Shown: one piece after another, positions 49,909 through 64,000 of the stretch
Layout of the letters: every line of letters begins with the position of its first letter
How positions within the stretch are numbered: the stretch's first letter is position 1
Assembly (NCBI RefSeq): GCF_021347895.1
Contig: NC_067123.1
Location: 35,513,571-35,577,570 of the forward strand
DNA from: Acanthochromis polyacanthus
Lineage: Eukaryota > Chordata > Actinopteri > Pomacentridae
Length of the DNA stretch: 64,000 nt
Reading direction: 5' to 3'
Position numbers and translations under genes: made by a program
The notes under the pieces: generated by a model
Told to the model about the DNA's origin: nothing
The model's input: the letters and a program-made list of their open reading frames with translations, nothing else
Database searches by the model: none

Positions 49909-50550
49909 AGGAGTTTTGCGTGGTAAACTCACTGAAAAATGAATATTTCAAGAGGTAAAAATAGCTCTTGGCATTAAGTACATAATTATAAACACCAAGT
50001 GATTTAAAATCAGCCAGACTCGCTTCATTATACAAACTGCAATGCATGTACAAGCTGGGCTTCATGTTTAGATAACTGTTTATATTAGGATGCCTGACCA
50101 TTTGGACCATCTTGTGCCCATTTTCAAAGACAAAAACTGGGCCGGTTGGTTGGTGCCCGTGGCCCTCCAGCTGTGCGGTTTTCTAAATATGCAGACTGTG
50201 TTGGACTCCTGCTGAGAAACTCTTTGTGTGTCAGCGCATATTATACTCAACCAGAGTTTAGCATAGCAGCCTTTGCCTTAATTTGGTACTTATTTTTCTG
50301 TTTTAGGGAGTTTTAAAGCACACACTGGCCAGTCAGGAATTATGAGTGCAGTATGTTTGGTTTTCAAGTTGGACGTGGACCAAGTTAACTGACATAAAGG
50401 GGTTTCAATTCCTTCAACATTCATCCAGATTTATGATCTGTTCTTTACTGACAGTTAGTGAAGGCTCTGCACAACACATAATCTATACAGAATTGATCCC
50501 GAATTAGATAAATAAGAAAGAAAAGCAGAAAGTCTTTGTTTTAAATAATA
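49909..50550. other. No gene seen
   Basis: Unique-looking DNA. Confidence 0.5.
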
Positions 50551-50823
50551 AAACTAGAAAAGCACTCGGAGAGCGCAGACCTCCGCCAGGCCATCTGTTT
50601 GTCTGTGTGTCTGTTTGTCTAGAGTCTTTCAAAAAAATCCTGGATCCAGATGGTGATCCTGATCACCTCCAAAATCTAATTGATTGTTACTTTTGCACTT
50701 CCGGACATTCTGTAAAAATTTGGTGAAAATCCGTCCATGACTTTTTGAGTTATGCTGTAAACAGACAAACAGACAAACAGACAAACAAACTCCGATGTTT
50801 ACATAACTTCCTGGCGGAGGTAA
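50551..50823. mobile_element. Fold-back miniature element
   Basis: The ends are inverted: ACCTCCGCCAGG near 50579 and CCTGGCGGAGGT near 50810-50821. Inside these, CTGTTTGTCTGTGTGTCTG (50597) mirrors the ACAGACAAACAGACAAAC run at 50760-50790. The interior includes GAAAATCCGTCCATGACTTT. The start phrase AAACTAGAAAAGCACTCGGA is widespread in animal repeats. No coding capacity. Confidence 0.75.
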
Positions 50824-53800
50824 AAATACTAACATAAAAAATATGGAGATACAGAAACTTAATGCATTAAAATATGAGTCACACAATAATAAGTAAAGCA
50901 GGGAAACGCAGAAACAAAAAACACTGTCTCTTAAACATGCATCTGTGCACATTGTGTGTTTGTAATTTTGCAATATGCATGCAAATTACTCCAACATATG
51001 TATTACTGCAGCAGTGATATCTGAGATTCGTCTGGTTACAGCACACAGCACTGGGACCTGCAGAACTTTATTGGAATCAAATATAGCCCGACTCTGAATT
51101 TATTTGGTTAAATATGTAAAATTTCGGAGTTCTGCTTGTGAATGGTTTTCATTTAAATTAAAAAAAAAAGCAGAGAGACAGCCTCTATTTTCATCTGAGT
51201 GAGTCGGTGAGAGCAAAAGACAAAAGAAAGCAAGGTGAAGAAAGAAACAGATGCAGAAAAGGATCCACGGGTATTTTTTTTTCAATAATATTATTCCTTC
51301 ACACATATTTTGCTATTATTCAGTGCACACAGAATCTTGCTAATTTAGAGGCAGTGACCAGGCCTGCACACCTACTCTCACACCTGTTGCTGATAAAAAA
51401 TAATTTAGTACAGTTGTCACTCCGCTATATTAATCCAATGTGTGTGTGTGTGAGAGGGAGAGAGTGTGTGTGTACTCTTGATTTCTTCAAATATGTAGCT
51501 CTGAGCAACACAAGCTATAATGTACATAAACCATAAATACATTTCTACATTCAGATGTTCACTGTATACAACCAGCCAATCAAAAGCAGCTCTTCAAACA
51601 GTCTTACTATCAACCGTACATTACCGTTTTTTTCTTAATGACGCTATTTCAAGAACGTATTTTTAAAAAAACAAGCTTGAAAGTGAATGTTTTTCTGCAT
51701 TAAATGATGGTCGAACAATTCACGATTGTCAAATGTCATGTTCAAAGCACTTATCACCATGTATTAGCAGCTCCTATCAATGCATTATACATTAACAACG
51801 CCTCTGCTCTATGTAAATATACATTTGTGTGAGTGCATCATAATTGATTTTCTGCCTGCGTGGGTACACATTTAGCATACGATGGGGGATGTTTTCCATT
51901 ATCACACTCCATCCCAGCAGTCCTCCACAAACACGGCTTCACTCTCGAGCCACTAATTTGCTGCAAACAAACGTATAGTGCTTCATGGGTGATTCTGTAG
52001 GAACTCGTTGGCCTCGTAAAATCAAATCTCGGCATCGGGAGAGAGATTACAGAATAACTTAAACTGTTGAACATGTTGCAGGAAAAAAATTCGCCTGCAT
52101 GTGTGTGGCAGGCTGGAGGAAAGCATCACACGTCACGGCTACTAGTTGGCAAACTGTCTCAGAAGAATGAAAATTAGAGAAGTCTTGTCTTGAGGCTGCT
52201 TTAACTGCAAATAAGTCTAATCCTTTCCCTTTATTCTGATGCCTAAAAAGGCTCTGGGAGATGTTTAAATAGCGAGGATTAGGGAGGTTTGTAGCCAGGA
52301 CATACGTTTCGTTTTAAGTACAAGTGGGGAGGTGGGGACGCTCGGCTGCAGCTGCTGCTGAAGCTGATGTGAGTCCCAACCCTCTCTCTGCAGCACGTCT
52401 TACATTATTCTAACACTTTTTCACTTAGAAATGCTTTGTTTTCTGCTCCTGGGTAGCAAACCTTGAACCTGTTAGAGAGAAACCTGACCAACAGGGTCAC
52501 CGAAAGGCACCCTTTGTGTTTGCTGATGTCACCACATTATAAACAAATGTACTCACTGCTCTGCGAGGATCAAACCTGCCACCTCTCTGCTGGTCAGATC
52601 TGGGATTTGCGTATTTGTGCTGCTGACTAATGGTGGTTAATGGTGTCATGCCGGTTTCAAACAGCCAGCGACAGACAGCCCTTTAAAAAAAAATGGAAAT
52701 TCTTGCTGGATTCCTTCATTCCATTTGGTAAAGCTTTAAGAGATGACGTTTTTTTTATGACTCTTGTAATTGCTTTTAATGATTCTATTTGTTGCTGTTG
52801 GTTGTCTGGCTTTATATTCCTTGTATGCGGTTGTCTGACTGCAACTGGTTTTGTTCTCATGTGTCTCATGAAAAAAAGAGCTTCATATCAGACAGAGGAC
52901 CTGATTAAACAGCGTTACTAATGGAATTTTTTTTTTTTGCTTTATTTACTGGTAGATAAAGCTAAAAGCAATCCTCCATTTAGAGTTTAACCCTGATGTA
53001 CTTTGTTCTTTGAAAACAAAAAAAGACTTTAAAACTGTATTCTCATGCTGACAAAAAACTGTGATCTTCTTTGTGCGCGTTTCTTTTCTTTTTCCCACAG
53101 TGTGAGGTCATTATAGTAGATGCTTATTCTTGTATTTTGTCAAGTCGTGTCTAGTTTATTCAAGCAACAGAATTCACTGTCTGCTTAATGAATTTTTAAC
53201 GCAACACCTGTTTCCATTGCACACCACGTCCTGATGAAGAGTCTACGAGTTAAAACGGTTTATTCTCGTATTAATAAAAGATTTTTATATTTAAAACTAA
53301 AGTGCCTCGGATATTCTTTGGACTGCAGACCAATGTTAAAGACTGGCATTAATAACAGTCATTACTTTTTAATTTTAACCGACTACCGGCCCTTATTCTT
53401 GAGGAGCACCTGATTTGATATTTTTCTGTCTAGAACTCTATTTTCCATTTTTATTTTCTCACATTAACCTATACTTCCTGAAACTGGACTAAAAAGACTT
53501 ACTTTTCTTTCTTCTGAAAACTTGTAATGCATGACTGCAATATTCCTTTCACTGTAATGTGCAAAAGCCCAAATTACACCTTCAGATTGCCTGTTTTGTC
53601 CAGTCAAAAGATGGGCAGAGTTCTTAGTGCATAATGACATAAAATCAAGAGGAGTACCTTAGAAATTTGAAAGTGTCCATCCATACTGGCTTATACTGAG
53701 GACTTCCTCAATCAATAAATGAATGAAATAAGTTTCTATCATGAAACTAATTGATTGATTCACCAGCGTTTTTCGCTGTAACAGAAAAAAGGTGTGCCAT

Positions 53801-54058
53801 GTGAAGTTTTTCGGTGGTTATTTTACTGTCTGATTTTAAATCCACACCTCCCTCCTCCATCATCTCTTAATCGGGGTATGACTGAAGCTGAGAAAGAGGG
53901 AGATTTTTCCCTCCTTTCACAGTAAAAGCCCTCTGAACAAAAAAGTGACTGTACAGGTCATTAAGTTAAACCACGCTCTCAGTCACACACACAAAGTTTG
54001 GGCCAGACCAGTTACCGCTCGTTAGTTGAGGTAATGTTTATATAGCATTATGCCGCCC
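50824..54058. other. No gene seen; one repeat remnant and one candidate element
   Basis: 51838-52074 is complex and repeat-free and might be a conserved non-coding stretch. 53226-53322 (GTCCTGATGAAGAGTCTACG, TAAAACGGTTTATTCTCG, AAGTGCCTCGGATATTCTTT) resembles the 3' end of a fish retroelement, possibly Penelope-like. The 93-codon frame at 52640-52921 encodes a hydrophobic stretch but starts at a non-ATG codon and has no recognised family. Confidence 0.4.
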
Positions 54059-54111
54059 CACACACACACACACACAGACACACACAGACACACACAGACA
54101 CACACACACAT
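54059..54111. repeat. Impure (CA)n microsatellite
   Basis: CA runs with CAGA interruptions every 8-10 bp, first of a four-array cluster. Confidence 0.95.
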
Positions 54112-54305
54112 ATACATGTCTCCAACATGGGTACTCCAGAGTAAGAAAGAAAGAGAGGCAGGGAAAAGAGGGGAAAGGAGGAGGAGATGCAGTGAGACGC
54201 AGACAGAAAAAGAGAGAGCGAGAGACCGAGATGTAAAGTTATATTTGAGTCAGATGTAATAGCTGTAATTATATTGGCGATATGGAAGGCCTGAGTCTGG
54301 GTCTG

Positions 54306-54308
<3 letters not shown>

Positions 54309-54337
<29 letters not shown>
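54309..54337. repeat. (TG)n microsatellite
   Basis: About 29 bp, opposite strand phase to its neighbours. Confidence 0.95.
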
Positions 54338-54505
54338 CTGCATTCGAACAAAGGGCCGCTTGTGTCGGGGGCCTGCTCACTGCAGCTCTTACCGTAATGA
54401 TATTCCAACGCTTGCCGTTTGTGTGTGCGCGAGTGTGTATCTGCATGATGTTGAGTCTAGAAGGGAAATGACTACCATGCCATGCCAAAACCCACCACCA
54501 CCCCC

Positions 54506-54510
<5 letters not shown>

Positions 54511-54557
<47 letters not shown>

Positions 54558-54602
54558 ACACACACACACACACACACAGACACACAGACACACACACACA
54601 CA

Positions 54603-54634
<32 letters not shown>

Positions 54635-54637
54635 TAC
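54511..54637. repeat. Impure (CA)n microsatellite, about 127 bp
   Basis: CA array with CAGA and CATA interruptions. All long frames here are simple-repeat translations. Confidence 0.96.
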
Positions 54638-55037
54638 ATACATTCGGGATTAGTTGTACCTGCATAATATAATTTGATATTTATGTATGAGGGGAAAAGG
54701 GATAGCGGTGGTCATATACAGACTGATTAGGTGTGTGTGCAAAAAAGCGCGACTCACAAACTTTTGTGTCATCTCTCCTTACATCCCTCTTTTTCCACAT
54801 TTATCTCCATCATCCTCCTTCTCTTTGCCGTTCCTTTCGTTCTTGGTTCGGTGAAGTTTAGTCTGTTTACTCTCAGTTTAAGAAACAAAAACTGGGAATG
54901 CTTCTGCGTCGTGTGTCCGTGTGACGTCATGAGGTGTGTATCTGATCCAGATGGATTTTCCACAGTGGCTCTGTTTGATGGGCGGGTCGGAGCTGGAGAC
55001 TGGGTAGCATGCCAGGTTGCTTTGCTTTCACAAGTGT

Positions 55038-57776
<2,739 letters not shown>

Positions 57777-57778
57777 TA

Positions 57779-58196
57779 CGGGACAGAAGTTTAAGGCAAT
57801 AAAATTTAAGTGGCAATGCTTTTAAAAATAATGACATAAAGAGATTTTAATCAGTTTGCTTCACATTAAGTGTTGTAAACAGAAGCAAATCAATATTTGG
57901 TGTGATTAGCAGTCCTCACACAGTTCTCCAGGTATTTAGCATGTGGGTTGATATGCACAGTTCCTCTGTGCATTTAAGCTGCCTCAGTTACTTCTGTCTC
58001 TTTATGTGATCCCAGACTGGGCCTGTGATGCTGAGATCACTACATCTGTTGCAGGACCCCTCGTGCTGCTGACAATAGCTCTTTATGACTGGCTTTATGT
58101 GCTGCAGAACAAATCTGGGGCCAATCAGATGCCTCCTTGATGGTACTGTGTGATGAATGGAAATGTATAGTGTGCCAAAGTTTTTTCACAGCATTG
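57779..58196. mobile_element. Tc1/mariner-type miniature element, copy 2
   Basis: TA at 57777-57778 precedes CGGGACAGAAGTTTAAGGCA. The right end CCAAAGTTTTTTCACAGCATTG is its imperfect inverse and is followed by TA (58197-58198). The 3' half matches copy 1 at 28815-29204 (CTTTATGACTGG, ATCAGATGCCTCCTTGATGG). No transposase. Confidence 0.75.
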
Positions 58197-58199
58197 TAT

Positions 58200-58929
58200 A
58201 TCGTTGTCTTTTAAAATTTGTTTCAGGACCGCAACTAATAATTTCTATCTTGATCACTTCCCCTGCCAACTTTTTCCCCAAATAATCAGCCATGTTAAGT
58301 GTGAGAAATGCCTCGAGTCAGAACGTCTCAGAGCTCCAGGGGATGCCTTTAAATTGATGTTTCTATCCAAGGAACAATCTGCAACCCAAAGATATAATGT
58401 TGTCAGGTTTTCCTGCATATACGATTTCGTTTTTTTTTGCTCTCTCTTGAATTAAAACATCAAAAAACACACGATTTGTTAATGGTGGTTGCATTTACGC
58501 AAGCATAATAGACATTTTTCTTTATTTAATGGTAAAAAACAACAGGAAAATGCAGAGATTTCTGTAAAATAAGGCAACACCGACTCGCTGCCTTTACTGT
58601 ATCTTGCTGTCATGTATAGTCATTCCTGAAAAAGCCTGATCACTTTGGACAAAGTGAAAGGGGCAAAACCTCACATCTGAGAAGCTGGTAATAGCATTTA
58701 TGTTAAGAAAAATCACCTAAATGATTTTGAAAAACAAGCAACTAGAGTTTGGCTCTATTTTATCTTCTTTTAAAACTTACAAAGCCTAAAACGGCCTACA
58801 TCTGCTGGAGACTACAGACACTACAGATCAGATTTTTATCAGCTTCATGTGACGCACCGCCTGTTAGCTCCTTTATGAGGTACAAATAAACTAATGAACA
58901 GAGCCTCTCCCCAGCTTTTTCATATTCAT
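58200..58929. other. No gene seen
   Basis: Unique-looking DNA. Confidence 0.5.
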
Positions 58930-59235
58930 ACTTGTGTCATTTTCATGTCAACAGCTCAATTTTAACAGGTTTTCTTTGACGCTGGCTGGAAACCACAGTG
59001 ATTCGAATACGAACATGAAAGCCGCGGCGCCCTTTGTTACTAATTATATCTCAGACAGGGTTCGGGAAGCTAATCCCACCCGAATAGAGCTTTTGTCTCT
59101 TTCTCTGCCCGTCTCTCCCCACTTCAAGAACACCAAATGAAGACCATATTAGCATTCATGTATGGATGAATGATGTCATCGTTCATGCAGTGATGTCAGG
59201 GCGACAATAAAGATCATAATCAGCATGACGGATAA
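58930..59235. other. Candidate conserved non-coding stretch
   Basis: Complex, repeat-free DNA with AT-core motifs (GTTACTAATTATATC, ATTAGCATTCATG) and a GCCGCGGCGCC island. A candidate on appearance only. Confidence 0.25.
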
Positions 59236-61882
59236 CTACAGGGTGTGTTTGCACGTGTGTGCTGAAGCGGGATTAAAAGTCAAAGAGAGGAGGACGAGGT
59301 GGCGGAAGAGAGTGACCGATGGAGAGGTATGGAGTGCGTACAGAGCAAGGACTGCTGAGATTTAAGAGCTGAGAGTACATGAGGAAGCAAGATTAAGAGA
59401 TGGAGAGGATGGAAGAATAAAAGGCGAGGAAAAAACGGAGAGGGAACGAGAGAATGAAAAAGAGAATGAGACAGAGTTGTCCAGCACTCTATCACAGCAA
59501 ACAAGAGTAATGTTGAGGCCTTAAGGATCTTTCACACGCTTGATGGATGGTTTCGTGTGTGTCCATGAATATGTGTGTGTGTCTGGGAGGGAGGAAGGAG
59601 GAGGTGTGACGGTGTGTGGGCTACTGCTGCCTCCAGTGGCAGAAAATGATGAAAATGATGACTGTGTAGTGCTGCATATCCTTCAGCTCATTAATATTAA
59701 ACACACACACACACACACATTAAGTCACAAGTGAATCCAGAAAAACCTTAAAATGCACACATTATTTAATCTATATCGTCTTATTACATACAATCGTGCA
59801 TCTTTAAAAGGGTTGTTTGGATAAGTGTTGTTTTCTCTGTGTATTAAAGCATCACTGAAGTAGGGAAATACTTGTGTAAACGAAGAACAACTTTGTCTCC
59901 TTTCTTATGCTCCACTTTTCAACAACAACAAAAAGGAGCTTTCCATCATTTACAGCAGCAGAGCACAAGTTTTTTTTTCTCATAATCCACCAGAAGAACT
60001 CATTTAGAGATGTAGGACACTGTACCAAAAAGAAAATCTAATCTTTTTTCTGTTAAATTTAAGGTTTGTATCATCATCTACTGTTACACACGGCAAACAT
60101 TTTGGCACGTGGATCCAAAATGTCACAGCTAAAGGTCTCTCTGGTGAGCTGCTGTTAAAGCAAATTCAGTCACGTCTGCTCCGAAGTTGAATCAGCTCAC
60201 ATTTCATGTTAAATCCCATATGAGCAGTGAGGGCGAAACTGTGGCAAACTTATATAAGCACAGCATAAAAACGTGTAGTGTAGTAAATTTGTTGGGAACT
60301 GCATGGTTGGGTGAGTTTGAAATGTTGACATGGAACTCTGGGTGCTTCCCAGAGGACAGATTCTACTAATTTTCGTGGCTTTTTTGGTTTATTTCCTGAT
60401 TACGTGATAACTTTGCTGATGTCCTGGCTTTTCATTAAGTGAGCATCATCACATCAGATTTTTGAATTCAACTGTTCATATTCCCATCAGCCTCAGCTCT
60501 ACTAACTAACACATATCCACAACATGTTAAACTGTGACGGTGAATGGAGGAGCTGCTCTGCATCAACCTGTTATTGTTGTCACTGTGCACTTACATTAGC
60601 ATTTAGCTCACTCCTGGGTCTTACTGCGGACTGACAGAGCCACTTGCACAGATGCAGAATCTCAAATTGTGTCGTGAACTTCTCCCGATTCACCTCATAT
60701 TAACTCTGCATTTATTCTCACACTTTTCTGGTCATGTATGACATTTTTTCAGGACATGAAGCCTCAAAATTGCATCAGAAATGGCGCTGACATGAACACT
60801 ACGTACTAGGCCACATTGAGTTCCACAATGCAATGCATCACATTTTATATTTTAAAAAGTACCGCTGTGTGCCTTTGCAGTAAATTGTGCTAATTTGTAA
60901 ATCTAGGGATTATTAAAGGAGTGAATCCAAACACTTTGGAGCTTTTCCTCTATTTTCAGTTACAGTATTAATCTCACATTCTATTGTATTCTATTTTGTT
61001 CTGCTGAATTCAAGGTCTCTCTCTCTCTTTCTCTGAATGTGTGAAGTTGTTTTGAAGTCTATAATTTTCTGGCTTAGCTGTGCTGCCACTGGCTCAAAAC
61101 TCTGCTCATTCATCAAAATGTCTCTTTGAAACAACCCTCTCTGTCTCTCTCTGTTGTCCTCTTTCCTCTTGTTGCTCTCTCTCTCCCTGTCTGTCTCTCT
61201 TCTTCTTTTCTGCTCCCGCCGTCTCTCTGGCAGTGTCTTAATTTTCACATCAAAGATGCCTTTTTGGCACAACTGTCAAAAATCAACAATATTTCCTAAG
61301 CTGTCTTGAATGTGCCGCAGTTTTTGCACAATTGAATCAAAAAAGTATAGAAAATAGAGAAAGGAAGCAGATTAAGTCACACACTGAAAAAGAAAAAAGC
61401 TCCTTTATGATACAAATAATAGTTTTGGGGCTCCTGCTATCAGCGGAAGCATTTAAGATCTGCTCTAATTGCCAAGGCAGGAGCTTTTTGGTTCTGTTGA
61501 GAAACTTTGTAATGGGACTAAATGAAACCATCCTGTCTTGGCATCTTGCAGCACAAGAGCTGTCTAATATTATTCACATAACAGGAATTTTGTGTTTTTC
61601 CTTTTCTCTCCAAGAAAGTATCTTTGTGTGTCTGTTTCTCTATTATTCCCTGCCTCCTCTATCTCTGCGTTTCTCCATCCATCTTGCAGTTATTTTATTT
61701 ATTTATTTATGTTTCTCGGTTTGTTTCTGCTCGTCTCACGATGTAAATCTCCGACTATCTGCATCTCTGTCATTGCCTGTCTCCCTCTCTTTGAGCTGTG
61801 GCAGGAATTTGTAATTATTTTTCCTTCGAAACTCATAAAACATGTTCGGCTTCAGTCTTATGACACAAACACACACACATAA
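59236..61882. other. No gene seen
   Basis: A purine-rich tract lies at 59280-59480, a (CA)n run at 59700-59720, and CT-rich DNA at 61014-61210. The 160-codon frame at 61332-61814 starts at a non-ATG codon, runs through pyrimidine-rich DNA, and has no recognisable domain. Confidence 0.5.
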
Positions 61883-61883
61883 G

Positions 61884-61944
<61 letters not shown>
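61883..61944. repeat. (GC)n(AC)n alternating tract
   Basis: GCGCGCGC followed by about 27 AC units. An unbroken purine-pyrimidine alternation of about 60 bp, the kind of sequence that favours left-handed Z-DNA. Confidence 0.93.
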
Positions 61945-61945
<1 letters not shown>

Positions 61946-64000
61946 AGTCTTGTCCTGTTTGTAATTATCAATCCATTTGGGGATTTGAGGATTTTCTCTG
62001 TAAAACTTAAAGGCTTGTTTTTCTGTTGAACAAAACCACATCAGAAAACACGCACAAATGCACACACACATACACACACAGGGAGACACACACATGGCGA
62101 CACACACACGCAGAAAGGCTTCATTGTCTAGCGTGGAAATTATACGCACAAGCTCACGTACTGACACACACACGTACACACACAGGCGCCACGAGAATCT
62201 CCAAGGAGTGGAAGCCACAACGTTTGAAGATAAGGATTTTTCCTCCTCTTCTTTTTCTTCTTCTTCTTCTTCTTGTGTGTCTGTTTGTGTGTGCATGCGG
62301 CTCTCAGGCCTCTGATGAAAAATGAGGGATTCAACTTTATGAAACACATTTGTCACAAACTGACGCGCTGCACTAACTTACTCTTCGTTACTCGTACTTT
62401 TTGCAATGAAAACACACATTGGCTGCTTTGATCAGTAGGCATATTTGATGACACTGATGATGAAATTCAAAGCACGGTTTAATTTTTTTGGTAAAACGCT
62501 TCAAATTATTGTAACTAGTGTTGTAGTTCCACAACACTTTAATCCTACTCATATAATTTCTCAATCCAGGACAGGTATTGGTACTTTTTGCTATTTTATT
62601 AAGAGAAAAACATGAGTAACAGCTGCAAAAAGCTTTATTCACATTGCTGTCTTTTCTTTCTTTTCTCTCTCTGTCACTCATGCAGGACAGTATTTTTACT
62701 TTGCAGTTTTAAGCACTTCTTCTACCACTGCCAACACCAAATTCGGTGTGAGAAAGGGTGAAAATAGAGCAAGACAGAGTTTGCCTGCAGCCCCCAAATC
62801 ACTTAATCCTCCCTGCTCTGTGCGATTTGAAACTGAAACTTTGAATCTCTGGTATACACTTTACTTGCTCTGACCACTGCAGACTGAATTAATGAACATA
62901 CCCAACTGCAAACAATAAGCTCATGGTTACTTTTATTCATTAACTTTGTGTGTGGCCTGCTGGCGTACAGCACACACCTTAACAAGGGATTAACTACAAG
63001 CTGAGCAGTGGAAAATTGTGCATTTTTCTGCCTGTATGTGATGAACTTTAGCTGGATGTTTCAACAGATTGACTGTGTTTCTGAACTTACATGCAAAAGA
63101 CCTGTTGCACTTACGGCGTCAAGCATTGTCAGCATCAACTCAAGTTAAACGTCACGACACTTGTGAATATTCAGTTCGAAAATGCGTCAAAAATCTATTG
63201 AATGCAGCAAGCGAAATAAAAGGGGCAAGATGGCCCTCATGTTGCAATAATGAATAGTATATTTATTTTATTTATTCATCAAAGGCTGACAGAAGAACTG
63301 ACAATGTCGGAGACGATTGAACAAGGTCCAACCAGGTTCTGTGTAAAGGTTCTGTAAGACCGAGGGCATCCAAAGTGTGAAAGCAATTGAAATTACCACA
63401 GAACAAAAAGTTTCAATGACAAACCACAGCAGTACGAGCACCTGAGGAAAATCACCAGATGTGTTTTCCATTCATTAGCAGGAAAAGCTTTTTAATGCCT
63501 TTTGTCCTTGTAGCTGCTAAATACACTCATACAGCTCAAAATCACAGGAAATGAAATGTCTTCGACAACGTTCTTCAGTGGCAATCCTAAAGCACACCGA
63601 TAAAGACCCATGGTACATTCAAAGTAAGGCAAATAAGGCAAAACGAGTTAAATTTTCCCACAATGCATTGCAGCAAAGGTCTACCAAAGCAGTTTGTAAT
63701 TATGATTTAACTCTCTTACATCACAGTGTACATAAAACCTCTGATTGCTATTTTTTATGTCTGTTTTTAGGACTTTTTGTGTTTTCTTCCTTTATTTTAT
63801 ACTGCAAACTAAATTTGACCTTAAAAATATAAACACTCTATGGGAAAAAAGGTCAAATCGTACAATGAAGAGGTTTATAAAGAAAAGGCAGTTTGAAAAA
63901 ATTTGCTTTTTTGTGTGCTGACTCTGAAATTAGAAGCTGATTTAAAGCATGACTCTCATGGAAATATTAGGAATAAATGATAGATGCTTCCTCACTGAAT
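61945..64000. other. No gene seen
   Basis: An impure CA-rich stretch at 62055-62190 and a (TTC)n run at 62245-62274. The rest is unique-looking AT-rich DNA to the window edge. Confidence 0.5.

Noticed and set aside
52640..52921. 93-codon frame with hydrophobic centre
   Set aside because: Non-ATG start, T-rich DNA and no recognisable family.
61332..61814. 160-codon frame with hydrophobic segments
   Set aside because: Non-ATG start and pyrimidine-rich DNA, which encodes Leu/Phe/Ser by composition alone; no family likeness.

Overview
This is a stretch of vertebrate nuclear DNA, almost certainly from a teleost fish. No complete functional gene is recognisable on either strand. The teleost call rests on many very long (CA/TG)n microsatellites and on fish-type interspersed repeats: tRNA-derived SINE-like copies with a (GGAT)n tail, Tc1-like transposons, TTAA-flanked piggyBac-type miniature elements, a hAT miniature element with a perfect 8-bp target duplication, and LINE 3' ends. 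The window is best read as intergenic or long-intron DNA. Most long open frames in it are microsatellite translations (poly Thr-His or Cys-Val) or chance frames.

Layout. 1-3 kb: no gene seen, then a SINE-like copy. 3.7-6.05 kb: two 107-bp direct repeats (about 96% identical) about 2.2 kb apart, enclosing decayed coding-like frames. 6.1-6.8 kb: a SINE on the minus strand split by about 430 bp of foreign sequence that holds two interleaved inverted repeats. 13-14 kb: two miniature elements. 17.8-29.2 kb: piggyBac-type miniature elements, a truncated Tc1-like copy carrying a nested retro-insert, and several long CA arrays. 31-35 kb: two SINE-like copies, a pogo/Tigger-like transposase relic, and a 574-bp inverted-repeat element that carries a short RecQ-like helicase coding fragment and sits inside an older repeat. 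37.4-39 kb: a LINE ORF2 C-terminal relic, a second copy of the older repeat, and a LINE 3' end. 42.2-50.8 kb: a truncated Tc1 copy, a near full-length but broken Tc1-like element, a hAT-type element and a fold-back element. 54-55.2 kb: a cluster of CA arrays including a perfect 202-bp run. 57.8-64 kb: one more Tc1/mariner-type miniature element and a Z-DNA-prone tract.

No genes act together here. The biology visible is layered transposition and microsatellite growth. Several insertions are nested with recognisable target-site duplications, so relative ages can be read from the sequence. The item most worth following up is the helicase fragment inside the inverted-repeat element. A few complex, repeat-free stretches (about 23.0, 36.7, 44.7, 51.9 and 59.0 kb) are suggested as possible conserved non-coding elements, but this is a guess without an alignment. 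No tRNA, rRNA, CRISPR array, promoter or terminator could be supported. Family names come from remembered consensus sequences, not from a search.
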